A DNA stretch of 52,357 nucleotides from Cerioporus squamosus. Lineage: Eukaryota; Basidiomycota; Agaricomycetes; Polyporales; Polyporaceae. Below, piece after piece: positions 34,335-44,700 of this stretch. The stretch is from the NCBI GenBank assembly GCA_022592435.1, contig JABYQS010000225.1, forward strand, positions 1 to 52,357. Direction: 5' to 3'. The notes below the pieces were generated by a model that did not search any database, was not told the origin of the DNA, and worked only from the letters and a program-made list of their open reading frames with translations. Every line of letters starts with the position of its first letter. The stretch's first letter is position 1. A program made the translations under genes and the position numbers.

Positions 34335-34885
34335 TGCATAGTGGATGCTGGCAGCTGCATATGTTTCCAGCTGTCGCGGTTCGCAGGCGGACAAAGCGAC
34401 TGCATCTCTAACTATAATGTGGATAAGTACACATCAAGTCGCGGACTGCGAATGTCACACGTTAGGCGAGAATACACACTGGCATCGGCCTGCTCCGAGT
34501 AACCGCTGCAGTTTGCCGTCCGTCCTACTAGGTCCTACTCCAGCCTTGGCAGGGAGGAAGTATAGAGTTGGCCATGGGGCGCGGGATGAACTGACCTCAC
34601 ACATGAACATGTACGCTACTTCCGGAGATTTGCGACGGCCTGCAAGATTCGGTTGTATCTGAAGGATTTTTCCGCGAATGTCACAGGTGTCGCGGCTGGG
34701 ATACTCGAGAAAGAACCAAGAACGAACCGAACGAACAGAGCTGGAGCAGCGGCGCGGCAAGCGCCGCGCCCTGTCTACGGAGATTGCCGGAGTGCCGGCC
34801 CTTCTCCGCTCCGCCGAGTCCCAGATCGGGATCCGAATCAACTCTAGTACTCCAGCTTGCACTTGCACACCAATCCGCCCTCTAG

Positions 34886-34893
34886 TATATATA
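34886..34893 (+). promoter_or_regulatory. TATA box of the nine-exon gene
   Basis: TATATATA lies 74 nt before ATG 34960. In-frame ATGs at 34903 and 34915 are so close to the box that transcription probably starts after them, which is why the start at 34960 was chosen. Confidence 0.55.
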
Positions 34894-34959
34894 CGCAGTG
34901 TAATGACCAGCTACATGGTGAGCTCCACTCATCTCGACAGTTCATTGTCATCCTCAAGC

Positions 34960-37183
34960 ATGTCGAAAAGTACTGGTCGAACTGATGCTCTGCCTTCAGC
35001 CTCCGAGTGGGGTTACTCCGGTGACTCGGACGCATACGACACGGACTTCAACGACGCGAGTGTGGGTACACATATTCTCAGACTACGTCCTCGTGCTAAA
35101 CAGAAATGCCCTCGCATTTGTATCCATGATAGACCACGTCAGCGCCCGCGACTCCGACAATCGGGAGTACCGGAACGTACGATCAACCTGGAGGATACGA
35201 ATGGGCCTTCAAGCCTTTCGCTATAACATCGTTTTCGGCTAGACAACTTCCCCCGATCCAGCATCCGGTTTCCCCCACGCCGGATCCTCGGCTGCGAGGA
35301 CGAGACAAAGTATCTGCGGTCGCGGCCGGCCCGCTTCCCACCCGTGGCAATGTCGGCACCCAGAACAACATAACAGAGTGTTCTACTTCACAAACGGTTG
35401 CGGTTCCTGGAAAAGGGCAGCCGCTTGGGCAGAAGCTTCGGGACCAGCAGCCAAGTAACCATCAGCAGACAGCTATGCTCCCCATGGCCGGTTCCGGAGT
35501 AGCTGCTCGCGCCCTAGGCGTACCAGGTCTAACGCAAAGTGCCGGAGGTAGGACTTGTATCTGAACAGTCTAGATGCTGCCCTCCAATGTGCTGATGCTG
35601 TCTCGCAGGGATCCAAGGCCTCAGCATGACTGGCGTGAGTCCAACCGCGCAGAATGTTCATTCGTCTCGTCTACCATCTACCACGGCGGTGGCCGGGCCT
35701 TCTGCTGGTCGACGACCGACGCTGCCACAGCCTCTACTACCTTCGCAGGCGTCGGAGTGGAAGGCCTCCGCCAAGGTGAGTTTTCACGTAGAGAGCTCCT
35801 GTGAATGGGTCGCCGACCGTCCTGGAACAGGAAACAAGCCTATCGCGTGTTCGCGTGGACTCAATGAAACAACCTCTCACAACTAGTAGTCTGCTTGCGC
35901 CCCTCAACTGTAATCCTGTCGATGGAATACCAACATCCGTCGCCGGTGACCGGAGCAAGGTGAGGTGGTCTTACTTATCTGAAACCGCCTGGGCGCGGCT
36001 TACATGTGTACGTTCTCAGGGTATGACCGTATCCACGGTCCGTCATATCGGCATGCAGGAGATCTGGCCTTTCACGCGGCTCCCTGCATTCAGTGACATC
36101 GTTCGTAATTTGTACTTGCCCCCAAGCATTACTTCGTGGCAGCAAGTGGTACGTGCCGCCGTTCTATTCACAGGAACCGTCGAGAAATGGGTGAGTACTG
36201 CGTCCAGTACCCGCAGATGGTAGGTGGGCGGCTCACGGCTGTCGTTGCCCCACAGGAACCAGCGAGGCGACCCGACGATTCCTGTGGAACCCATGCGCAG
36301 AATCTCGATTACCCTTCCGGAGACGACTGGATCAGGTATTGGCTAGATCTTCAGCCGCTTTCTCGGTTCGACCGCCCGTTGGAGGACATCACAGATCCCC
36401 ACACGCTCTTGAAACCAACTAGTCAGCCCGAGGACTGGCTTCTGTTCTGGATTCGAACGAGAACTGTAGTGATGGGCACCCTCTTCGGCCTCAAGGCTAG
36501 CTCTCCGTACAGCACATCGAATTCCCAAATCAATGTGCTGCCTCCGGACAGATGGAATGCATGGGTCGGAGATGTGACATGGGTGTTGCACGAGTTGCTA
36601 CGACAGTGAGTGCGGCGCTTCAAGTGCTATACTTGGTTGATGTAGATGTTTCGATGCTTGTCATCCCCAGCGCAGAAGTTCGCGGAGCAACACTTCTGAA
36701 AGGACTAGACTCAGTCAAGCAAAAGCACACAGCAATAACCATGAGTCACCGTGTTCCTCAGGTAGAACAGACGAACAGCAAGGTACAAACATCAATGATT
36801 GGGTCAATCAATGGCCATGCTACCGAAGGAGGGAACGCTCGAAGTATGACAGGCGATCAGCTACCGACTGCACTTCGTGTCGCGGTATCGGATTCCCCGT
36901 GAGTGAGCACCTCCATGCTGGTCTGTTTGCTCATAGCCGTCTCGCAGGTCCTCCGAAGTTGCCCGTATTGCTGAGACTCAGTGCGTTTTGTCACTCTGTT
37001 GCAATTTGTCTAGCTAGTAACTGCCCTCACAGAGCTCAAAATCAGCGTTGCTCCACAAGTACAGGTGAACACTGCAAGAGGCAACAGAAACGCCGGCTCG
37101 ATGATAGGGAGGATGTTGCTTGGGATGAGCAGGAGCACAAGCGCACGAGAGGAGATCTGCGCGACGCTGCAAGCTCAGACTAA
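34960..37183 (+). CDS. Unknown 581-residue protein, nine exons, intact, nuclear signal at the C-terminus
   Basis: Exons 34960-35061, 35133-35547, 35609-35775, 35831-35959, 36020-36190, 36256-36605, 36671-36898, 36948-36980 and 37033-37183 join with correct phase at all eight junctions (1746 nt). Introns are 49-71 nt with GT-AG ends. Residues 1 to about 245 are Ser/Pro/Thr/Gln-rich and probably disordered (start MSKSTGRTDALPSASEWGYS, then GGYEWAFKPFAITSF). The middle, about 275-460, is Trp-rich and probably folded (QEIWPFTRLPAFSDIVRNLY, PSITSWQQVVRAAVLF, DDWIRYWLDLQPLSRFDRPL, WNAWVGDVTWVLHELL). The C-terminus (KRQQKRRLDDREDV, then EHKRTRGDL) looks like a bipartite nuclear localisation signal. 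I recognise no family. A nuclear regulatory role is inference only. Confidence 0.8.
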
Positions 37184-37789
37184 CAGTGATGCTGTGATGA
37201 TTGTAGGTACGAATGTATTCCGCTCGAGGTGAGCGCACTCAGGCACAAGCTTAGTTCCACGCTTAAGCTCGATTGCACGGCATAGGCGCCCTGAAACATG
37301 CAATCACGTACGTACGTCATGCACGCACTCGCCACATGCGCATGCCCCCCATGGCAGCCCAGGGCCCGCGGCCGTCCTGTTGCTGACCATGGCCAGTATA
37401 CCTGATTCCTCTGAATCCTATGGCATCTTCCATAGCTCTCCCATGACCTCGGGAGGCTGGAGACCATGGGTATTCTAGAGTGCACCTCGCCGAGTGGCGT
37501 TGGGAAACTCCCGGGTGGCGGGCTAAGTTGCCTGTTCGTGACCCAAGCGCTCAAATGTGCCACCCGGAACTGTACATGAATGCCAGCTGCCACGAGCGGC
37601 ATGAGGCCTGAGGATTGGGCGATATGCTTCCGCGATAGTTCGGCGCATCTCCGTAGCGAATCTTGGTTGTGCGAGCTGTTGTGCCACTCGCTTGTCGTGC
37701 CCGCACATGCCTTGCAGCATGGTCGCCGAGACATAAAACCTGACGCATCTTCAGGTCATTCTCTATATACCGCCAACCGTCGTAACACA

Positions 37790-39018
37790 ATGTCTGGGCA
37801 ACGGCTCCCCGCGTCACAGATCCTCGCCTCCTCGGCCCTGGAGCGACACAAGCTTCCGCAGGCCATGGCCATGGAGGTGAGTGTTCCCTGCTCGCTTCAC
37901 CTATGTACTGCTTCATATGGAGAGCTCATCGTCTCTTCAGGGATCCGAATTTAGGAAGTACTACATTCCTCAGGGCATCCTTGTGGAGCGTTCAAGGAAA
38001 CGCAGGCATTGCGCTTCTGGTTACGACCTTGTCGAATTATTCGCATCACGCCGCAAGGCACGCCTCCGCGGGACCGCGACGGGCAACGAGACGGGACCTA
38101 TCCAGGTCCCACCTGCCAATGGCGAAATCGTGCGGCAAGAAGTATCTTCTTCCTTGCAATCCACTGCGAACCCTCCCGCCGCTGCGAACCCTCCCGCCGC
38201 TGAGAACCCTCCCGCCGCTGAGAACCCTCCCGCCGCTGAGAACCCTCCCGCCGCTGCGAACCCTCCCGCCGCTGCGAACCCTCCTGCCACTGCGAACCCT
38301 CCTGCCACTGCGAAGCCTCCCGTCCCCAGCCAGCCCGCCGCCAACCAACCTAACTTTCCCGTTCCCGGCCAGCCCGCTGCGAATCACGTCATCCCTAGCC
38401 AATCCGCTGTGAACTATCCCGCCCCATATCAAACCGCGGCCGCTGTAAACCGCGCCCCCGTGAACCATCCCGCCGCTAACAGCTATCTGCGTGCGTCAAC
38501 GGGCGAAAGGCAGCAACCTGAGGTCGCCTCGCGCGCCGCGACTGGCAGCGGTCCTGGATCCCGTACAGCTGCGTCAGCTTCCGCACCTATGTCGGCCGGC
38601 TTCGCCCCACTGCAGCTGGATATGGTGAGTGTTCAACCGCATCAGAGGCATTCTGACTGACCGTGAAGCGTTCAGTCTGGAAGCGAAGGACATGGCCCTG
38701 CCAATGATCCATTCGGGTCGTGGGGCCTCGGCCTCGCAGGTGGTTATGGCCCATGGCCATGGCCGGCAGATGACCCTATCATGAACCTCGTGAACTGGGA
38801 CGGAATGGGTGCAGCTGTCCATGAGGAACCCCCGGCTACCAGCCGTGCTCCCGCTCAGACCCCGGAAGGCGCGCCTTTCCGGGAGCTGCTGCTACCTCCC
38901 CCACCCCAGAGCAACATCACGGTGAGTTGACTTTGTGCCTTAGGTCAGACCCCTACTTAGATCATATCACCAGGGATCTTCGCGCACTGGCGGTGCAGGC
39001 TATGGCCGTAGGAATTGA
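37790..39018 (+). CDS. Unknown proline-repeat protein, four exons, intact
   Basis: Exons 37790-37876, 37941-38624, 38676-38921 and 38974-39018 are all phase 0 and encode 353 residues. Introns are 51-64 nt. The start is MSGQRLPASQILASSALERH. Exon 2 begins with a basic region (GILVERSRKRRHCASGYDLV, SRRKARLRG), then nine hexapeptide repeats (ANPPAA/ENPPAA), then a Pro/Ala/Asn/Gln-rich stretch. Exon 3 is Gly/Trp-rich (LGLAGGYGPWPWPADDP). The protein ends GGAGYGRRN. TATATA at 37764-37769 is only 21 nt from the ATG, so either it is not the core promoter or translation begins at one of the two Met codons at 37866 or 37872. No homology recognised; it is mostly disordered. It follows the nine-exon gene on the same strand after about 600 bp. 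Confidence 0.75.
38166..38327 (+). repeat. 18-bp tandem repeat, nine units, coding for (A/E)NPPAA
   Basis: Nine in-frame 18-nt units (GCGAACCCTCCCGCCGCT and variants). The three central units have GAG (Glu) instead of GCG (Ala); the last units carry GCCACT and GCGAAG variants. The unit is a multiple of three, so copy-number change would not break the frame. Confidence 0.9.
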
Positions 39019-39400
39019 CGCAGCATGTACATACTGCAGACAGTAGCTATAGTACAGTACTGTAAGACTATTACGGATACAGACACGTCTCTAATAAGGA
39101 CTGTCCAATCGCGATTGATTTACATACAATACAGAGCTACTAGGCGATCGCGGTACGTACCTTATGCGATGATCATGATAAGTCGTGGGACCCGTGACAT
39201 GTGACATGTGACTGGTTGTGACAGGCGACAGTCATGATCAACGCCCGCGCGGACGCAGAGCTCTTGCTCATGCCACAACTTGAGGCAACCACGACGCGGA
39301 TGCTGACCTCGACCATATCTGCCTCTCTCTCTAGACCCCCTGCTGTACGGCTCGAGCGCTATACGTGACCGAAGGGCTGGCATGAGAATGGTCGACATAG
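39019..39400. other. Spacer without a gene
   Basis: AT-richer than its surroundings in the first part (CAGTACTGTAAGACTATTACGG near 39053). It contains a short imperfect repeat (GTGACATGTGACATGTGACTGG near 39193-39214). No gene seen. Confidence 0.5.
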
Positions 39401-39429
39401 TCGACCAAATGCATGTGAACCCGGAGGTC

Positions 39430-40740
39430 GTAAGGACCGCGAGCAAGTGCAGTATCAGGGACTACCTATTGAGCTGCTGCGCATACCTTCGAACTGTACT
39501 TTTCCTGGTGTACTGAAGGCTCAGGTAGGCATATACTCCGTCTTCGGGCTGCTGTGGCGGGAAATTAACGCAAGGTCCTGTTCTATCCAGTTCCCGTCGC
39601 GATCATTCAAGGCGGCCCAATGCAGTGTCAGCCGAGGTAGTTCGCCTCTCAACGAACCGTTCTTCGTGTTGGTTGTCGGTGACTGGCCGCGAGCTTCTTC
39701 AAGAGGAGCGGGATGCGAAGGAGGGCGTGGTGGCTGATCTGGACGCGGTCAAGACGCGGACGATCGCACTTGGCAAGAGGCATGGACGGAGCGAAGATGA
39801 CCGGGATGCGATGGTACAGACCGCTGCTAGGTGCGTGCGTAGAATTGTGTGCGCCATGCGTCTTGGCTAAACGCTTCTTCCTGTTGTGTGTAGGATAGCC
39901 GCTAGGCTTGTGGAGGATCAGCACGCTGCTCTCTGTCCTGATGTGGACAACCCGTCTACTAACGAGCTTGATGTCGTGAGTCGCTTGCTGCCGTATCATG
40001 TCTTCCAGCAACCGCGAGTCATTATCGGCAAGGTACGTACGATGTTTTTCGACAGCCCCGCCATGGGTTCATGTCCGTTAATAAGAGGGCTTCCCCAGAC
40101 GATCTGCAGGGTCATATCTTCGGGCAGGCCGTCCTGGAGGCGGAGCGAACAGAAACGGCCGCCCTGAAAGCAGAGCTGAAGGCAGCACGAGCTGAACTTG
40201 ATAAGATCGAGTGCGAAAAGCGTCCAGCAGCCCCGCCACCATCCACTCCTGCCCCGAAGCCGACGCCGACTATGTGGACCAGTAATGCATCTAGCTACTA
40301 CTCGTCCTCGGCTACATCCACACCAACAACAGCGACCTGCATGCCTCCTTACCGACTACCATACTCGTGTATTCATACTCGCGTTACCCGACGACGCAGT
40401 ACTCGTACGACCCCCATGCGTATGGTGTTCCTATACTCCGAAGACAACCGCACCCCACGGCAGCGTCCCCCAAACGCCGGCTACACCCACCACAACTTAC
40501 AGCCCGCCAGCGGGTTACGCCACAGCCACGCCACATCCGCTACTTCTGCTCAGGTGCAGCAGGTCTGGGCCAGGCTCTGTGCGATTGTTTTGGCCGCCAA
40601 AACTAGGGTCGCTTCTCGTGCGCTCCTCATTGCGGACATCGACACTCCGAATGCACGCCCTGGCGACTTAACGTGCGCGTTCGCACTTATATGGAGAAGT
40701 ATCGGAGCGACGACGGACTATGGAGGAGGGTAGGACTTTA
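39430..40740 (+). pseudogene. Coiled-coil, Tyr/Thr/Pro-rich protein remnant
   Basis: Pieces include IELLRIPSNCTFPGVLKAQ near 39465-39523, a coiled coil (RELLQEERDAKEGVVADLDA near 39690-39750), a second one after an apparent intron (IAARLVEDQHAALCPD, 39895-39942) and a third (EAERTETAALKAELKAARAE near 40138-40197), then Thr/Tyr/Pro-rich sequence (SRYPTTQYSYDPHAYGV in one frame, YSPPAGYATATPH in another). At least two frameshifts break the last part. A 23-nt GTACGT...CAG segment at about 40031-40053 would have to be skipped to keep the second junction in frame. I do not recognise the family. Confidence 0.5.
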
Positions 40741-42215
40741 GAGTGCGAGGTGCGTTGTAGGTCCGAAGTCGTGTGACGTGGCTGTTCAGGATATGCTTCA
40801 GACTGCGTCGTCGCGATGGAGGCTCATCCACAGGCCCAGATGCGTCATTGCGAGGTTAGTATGTCGTTCAAATGCGCGCCACCGGATCAGTTGACTCATC
40901 AATGGAGCGGTGCCGGTGTAGGCTCCAACCTATTTTACCGGTGAGTGTCCCTCTGTTGACGCTGATGAGTAGTGGTCATTGCTCATCACTTTTGCATGCG
41001 AATCAGAGTAGACCGCAGCTGCGCGGAGAATCGTGGATCGGAGCATCTCGAGGGGTACAGTGTCTGACGACGGCAGGAGTCGTTTGACTGAGACTGTTGC
41101 TGCTAGACATCGTGAGTTCCTTAGCGCCCCGTTTCTTTATTGTGCTATGCTCATACGTCAGTTTGTCGATAGGTCGGGTGATGGTTGCGAGAGCCTTAGA
41201 TGATTCAAAGTCAGGTGAGTCGTAAACCCTTCATGCTACACTGCGCATACTGATGTTTTCGCAACAAAACGGCACCGACACGACTTACAGAAAATGTTCT
41301 TTTCTGGGAGTATTCTCTGAAACCTGACTGCTTGCGCAACTGGAACCTCTTGCGATACCTTAGACGGTACCGAAGCCTACGAGTACGACGATGGTCCCGG
41401 AAACTCTACCGACCGACCCGTCCATTCTTGGTATTCCCCGAAGTGAGTTCATCGATTGTCTGTTCAAGTCTCATCCATTTCCCAATGCACCCATCTTAAA
41501 ACTGTCCTTCCATGCCTGCGCGCACAATGGACCGAGGACGCGTCGAGCGTGGGTGCGGACAGCTAGTGTCTGTCCGAGACGCACGCGGCGTATCCATGCA
41601 TCCGCCTGTGGCAATCCCGCTCGCCCAATGGCCGGCCCGGCATACTTCGTTCCTCGCACATACCTTCGCCGCGTTCGCCGTTGGCGGCCGCATGAAGCAC
41701 ACAGGGGAGAGCGCGCGCATCCACTTGCGCCGCCAGGTCTGCGCCCGGGGAGCGGGGCCTTTCTTCATCGCGTCGCACTACGCCGCTACGCCCTACCTCA
41801 GTGTATCTTCCTGCGAGATTCACGCTGTTCGAAAAAGGCCGACAGTGGACAGGGTCCGCCGTGGAGACTCCCGCAGTCCAACAAACTCGGTGACCTGCTT
41901 CTCACCGGAGGCTCTGACCTTCTGCCGCATGCGAACATGTATCGTGTTTCATTCTCTTTCCTTGGGTCATGTGGCAACGGTCGAGAGTATGTATGCTGAC
42001 GCGTGTCCCTAGATGGTACAGGCTTGGATTCATTGTATCAAGTTCGACTACTCTCCGCACTCCGCAGTGGTGCGTATATCGCGGCTATGAGACCACTGTT
42101 TACTCAGATCTTGCAGGCGACCCCGCGCGCATCCATCCATTTTTGACGGACATGTCCAAGGACCGACGAACCTCATCCGAGAGTGACGTCGACCTGGGTC
42201 GGCAGCCCTCCATCA
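40741..42215. other. Unassigned decayed sequence
   Basis: A plus-strand frame at 41391-41999 is open for 202 codons but has Arg/His/Pro-rich composition typical of an antisense or random GC-rich frame. YEYDDGPGNSTDRPV near 41379-41424 in another frame looks more protein-like. No family recognised. Confidence 0.3.
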
Positions 42216-42216
42216 T

Positions 42217-44700
42217 GTGATAGATGTGCATCATGTAAGCCCCGAACATTCACGTCGTGCAGTACGAGCGGCCCCTGACAAGCCTTCAGGCGATTATGTC
42301 GCGCTCCTGTCCCACAGGTCGATCTCGCGGAATGCTGTCTATCCAGCTGGCTCTGGTACCACAGCCCTCCACCTCGCGGGTTTCTCATCACGGACAGACG
42401 TCGTCAACCTGCTTCTTGAACAGGACGGCATCGACGACAGTTTGCAAGACAGTCAGGGCCGGACAGTGTCATATGTGGCGAGGGGCAAGGACACCATCCG
42501 CGCGATACGGGGTCAGTATGTTTCCTCATATCTCTGGTGTCGCTGTAGCCCTGATGTGAACTTTACTCGTAGATTCAAGGGCGTTCCTGACTGCATCCTA
42601 TCGTTCACGCCTACGATCCTACTTCCCCTCTCCATACAACGAGCCCCCGCCTGACGCCCTTGTGAAGCTTCCGGACTCCCCGCGCATGCGCCTCGTTGGC
42701 TTGTCTACCTCGATGATGCGAGCGGTCTCACTGTGCTGCACAAAGCGGCGCGACGCAAGGACTTGCGTTTAGTGGAGAAGGGTATCCGCGCTGGTGCCGA
42801 CGATCTAGTGCGTGATAGAAAGGGCCGACCCGCATATGAGAGGGCCGCGAAGGATGACAAAGTGCGGGCGTTCTTTCGACAGTGTGGGTGCTGCTGATCC
42901 TATCTGCGAGAAAATCTACTAAACTCCAGCAGTCACATACCAGGACAACTCGCTCATTCAAGAGCCTTCGTCCGCGCCACCAGAATTTGAGGGGATACCT
43001 CGATAATACCAACGTTGCGAAGGGATACAATACCCGTTGGTTTGTCCTCCACCAGGGAGTGCTTCCATGTAAGTTGCCATGTCGCTTAGATCACGTCGCC
43101 GCCTCACCTGAGGGTACGCAGATCACCGCCACCAGGACGACGAGAATCCGGCTTGCCGATAGTCGATTGCCTTGCGCACAGCGGTCCTGACGGTTCCCGC
43201 CGGTACCTCCGGTCTGCGCTTCGAAGTCCACTCGACGCCTTCACGAGGCCACTCTCGTGCAGAAATGCATATGGTACCTGAAAGCGAACCACCCCGTTGA
43301 AGCCTCATGGAGATCGCTAAGCGGGAGAGTGAGCAGCAAGACCGGAGAAGCAGGGAGAGCTCGGCCCTCAGTCTCAAGCCGTCACTGTTTATTTCGTAAA
43401 ACTCGTACAACACGCATGAGCGGAAGGACTGGGCGGCTGGTGTCATCGTCTCCAGTCAGTTCCGCCGGTGATGTGAAGTCGGGCGGTGAGGTCAGAGAAG
43501 GAGTCGATCCGTTCGAGGACCCGGAGCAGGCGGTCGATGACGAGGGCGAGGACTCAACCTCGGAGACAGGCTCGACGAACCAGGTTCCTCACGCGAACGC
43601 ATTCGAGCAGCAGGGAAACGCGCTAGTGGCCCAGGTCGATCTCGCGTCGCAGTTGCTTTCGGGCCTTCCTTGGGCCTTCCTGCCCAGGCTACTGGCTCGC
43701 CCCGTGGCAGAGCGCAGCAAGGCCCTCACCGACACCTTACACTCTGTGTCCGGGATGTTGTCCGACTACATTTCTATGGTCAAGGAGAGGGAGGAGTGGT
43801 ACAAGTCGACGTTGGAGCGCGAGCGTCAGAACATCTGGGAGGAGAGCCTCCAAGTGGTCGTGCGCGAGGGCGACATGCTCGAGAAGGAGCTTGGTAGCAG
43901 GTTCCGCCGCAGGAGTCCCAGCGTCGTTCAAGATGGGCACCATTCGGAGGCGCCCATCTGCCCTTGTGTCGAGGAGGTCACGACGCCAGTTGCGGCCTAC
44001 CCTACCCCTGCGCCACCGCCCGAGTTGCCGTCGTCACCGCCAGCGGAGAGTGTGCTGTCACCTACTGCAACGATCGCTCAACGCAGGGCTGGTAGGCGGT
44101 CGTCCGCGGGTTTGTCGGGTCACCGTTTCTCTCTCATCATGAGCCAGAGCGTCCCTGCCGCGTCCGCGCTGGACGACGAAGCGGGCGACACAGACGAGGA
44201 GGACGAGTTCTTTGACGCGATCGAGTCGAACACGCTCCCGAACCATCACGAAGTCGCTCATCAAACCATCTGCGGCACAGCAGTTCCTCAGCGGCGAGGT
44301 GTACGCGGCATACTTGAAGCTGCGCCACCGCATCTCGATTACGTCGGACGACAGGCCGCCGATGTGTCTGTGGGCGGTGCTGAAGAACAGCGTCGGCAAG
44401 GACTTGACGAAGATCTCGTTCCCGGTGTTCTTCAACGAGCCGACGAGCATGTTGGGGTATGCCGGAGGATATGCAGTTTTCTGAGTGCTGTGAGTACCCT
44501 GAGTGTGTGCGCTCGGACTTGCGCTGATTGAGTGGTGTGTTGTGGACGCGGCGTACGCTGAAGATGACCCCCCATCGGCGCATCGCGTTCGTCGACGAGC
44601 AAGCCAACCACTTTGATCCCGTGTTCCGCAGGCTCCGTTCGACCCTCGGACCGGTATCGCTCATCGCACGACGTCAAAGCGGGACGGGGCTAACCAGATC
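42217..44700 (+). pseudogene. Oxysterol-binding protein (Osh1/Osh2-type: ankyrin, PH, ORD) pseudogene
   Basis: The order is that of the long fungal OSBPs. Ankyrin region: GSGTTALHLAGFSSRTDVVN near 42350-42410, LLEQDGIDDSLQDSQGRT, ARGKDTIRAIRG to about 42515. PH domain: VAKGYNTRWFVLHQGVLP near 43014-43068, an intron, then ALRTAVLTVPAGTSGLRFEV near 43165-43225 and WYLKANHPVEAS near 43272-43307. Linker with coiled coil: NIWEESLQVVVREGDMLEKE near 43830-43890. ORD: FLSGEVYAAYLKLRHRISI near 44285-44340, KNSVGKDLTKISFPVFFNEP near 44383-44442, PHRRIAFV near 44573-44596. Defects include TAG near 43162, frameshifts near 43265, 43880 and 44270, and loss of the ORD C-terminal half. OSBPs move sterols and PI4P at membrane contacts. 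Confidence 0.85.

Noticed and set aside
34173..34502. Plus-strand frame overlapping the F-box-like gene start
   Set aside because: It is opposite an intact two-exon gene and has no support of its own.
34960..37183. Head-to-head genes as a homeodomain mating-type locus
   Set aside because: Neither the nine-exon protein nor the F-box-like protein has a homeodomain WFxNxR motif.
38165..38330. CRISPR-like array
   Set aside because: The repeats are contiguous 18-nt coding units without spacers, in a eukaryotic intron-containing gene.
38021..38468. Minus-strand Gly/Ala-rich frames opposite the proline repeat
   Set aside because: They are antisense translations of the 18-bp repeat in an intact plus-strand exon with correct splice phase.
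41391..41999. 202-codon plus-strand frame as a gene
   Set aside because: Arg/His/Pro-rich composition, equally long frames in the other readings, and no motif or splice support.
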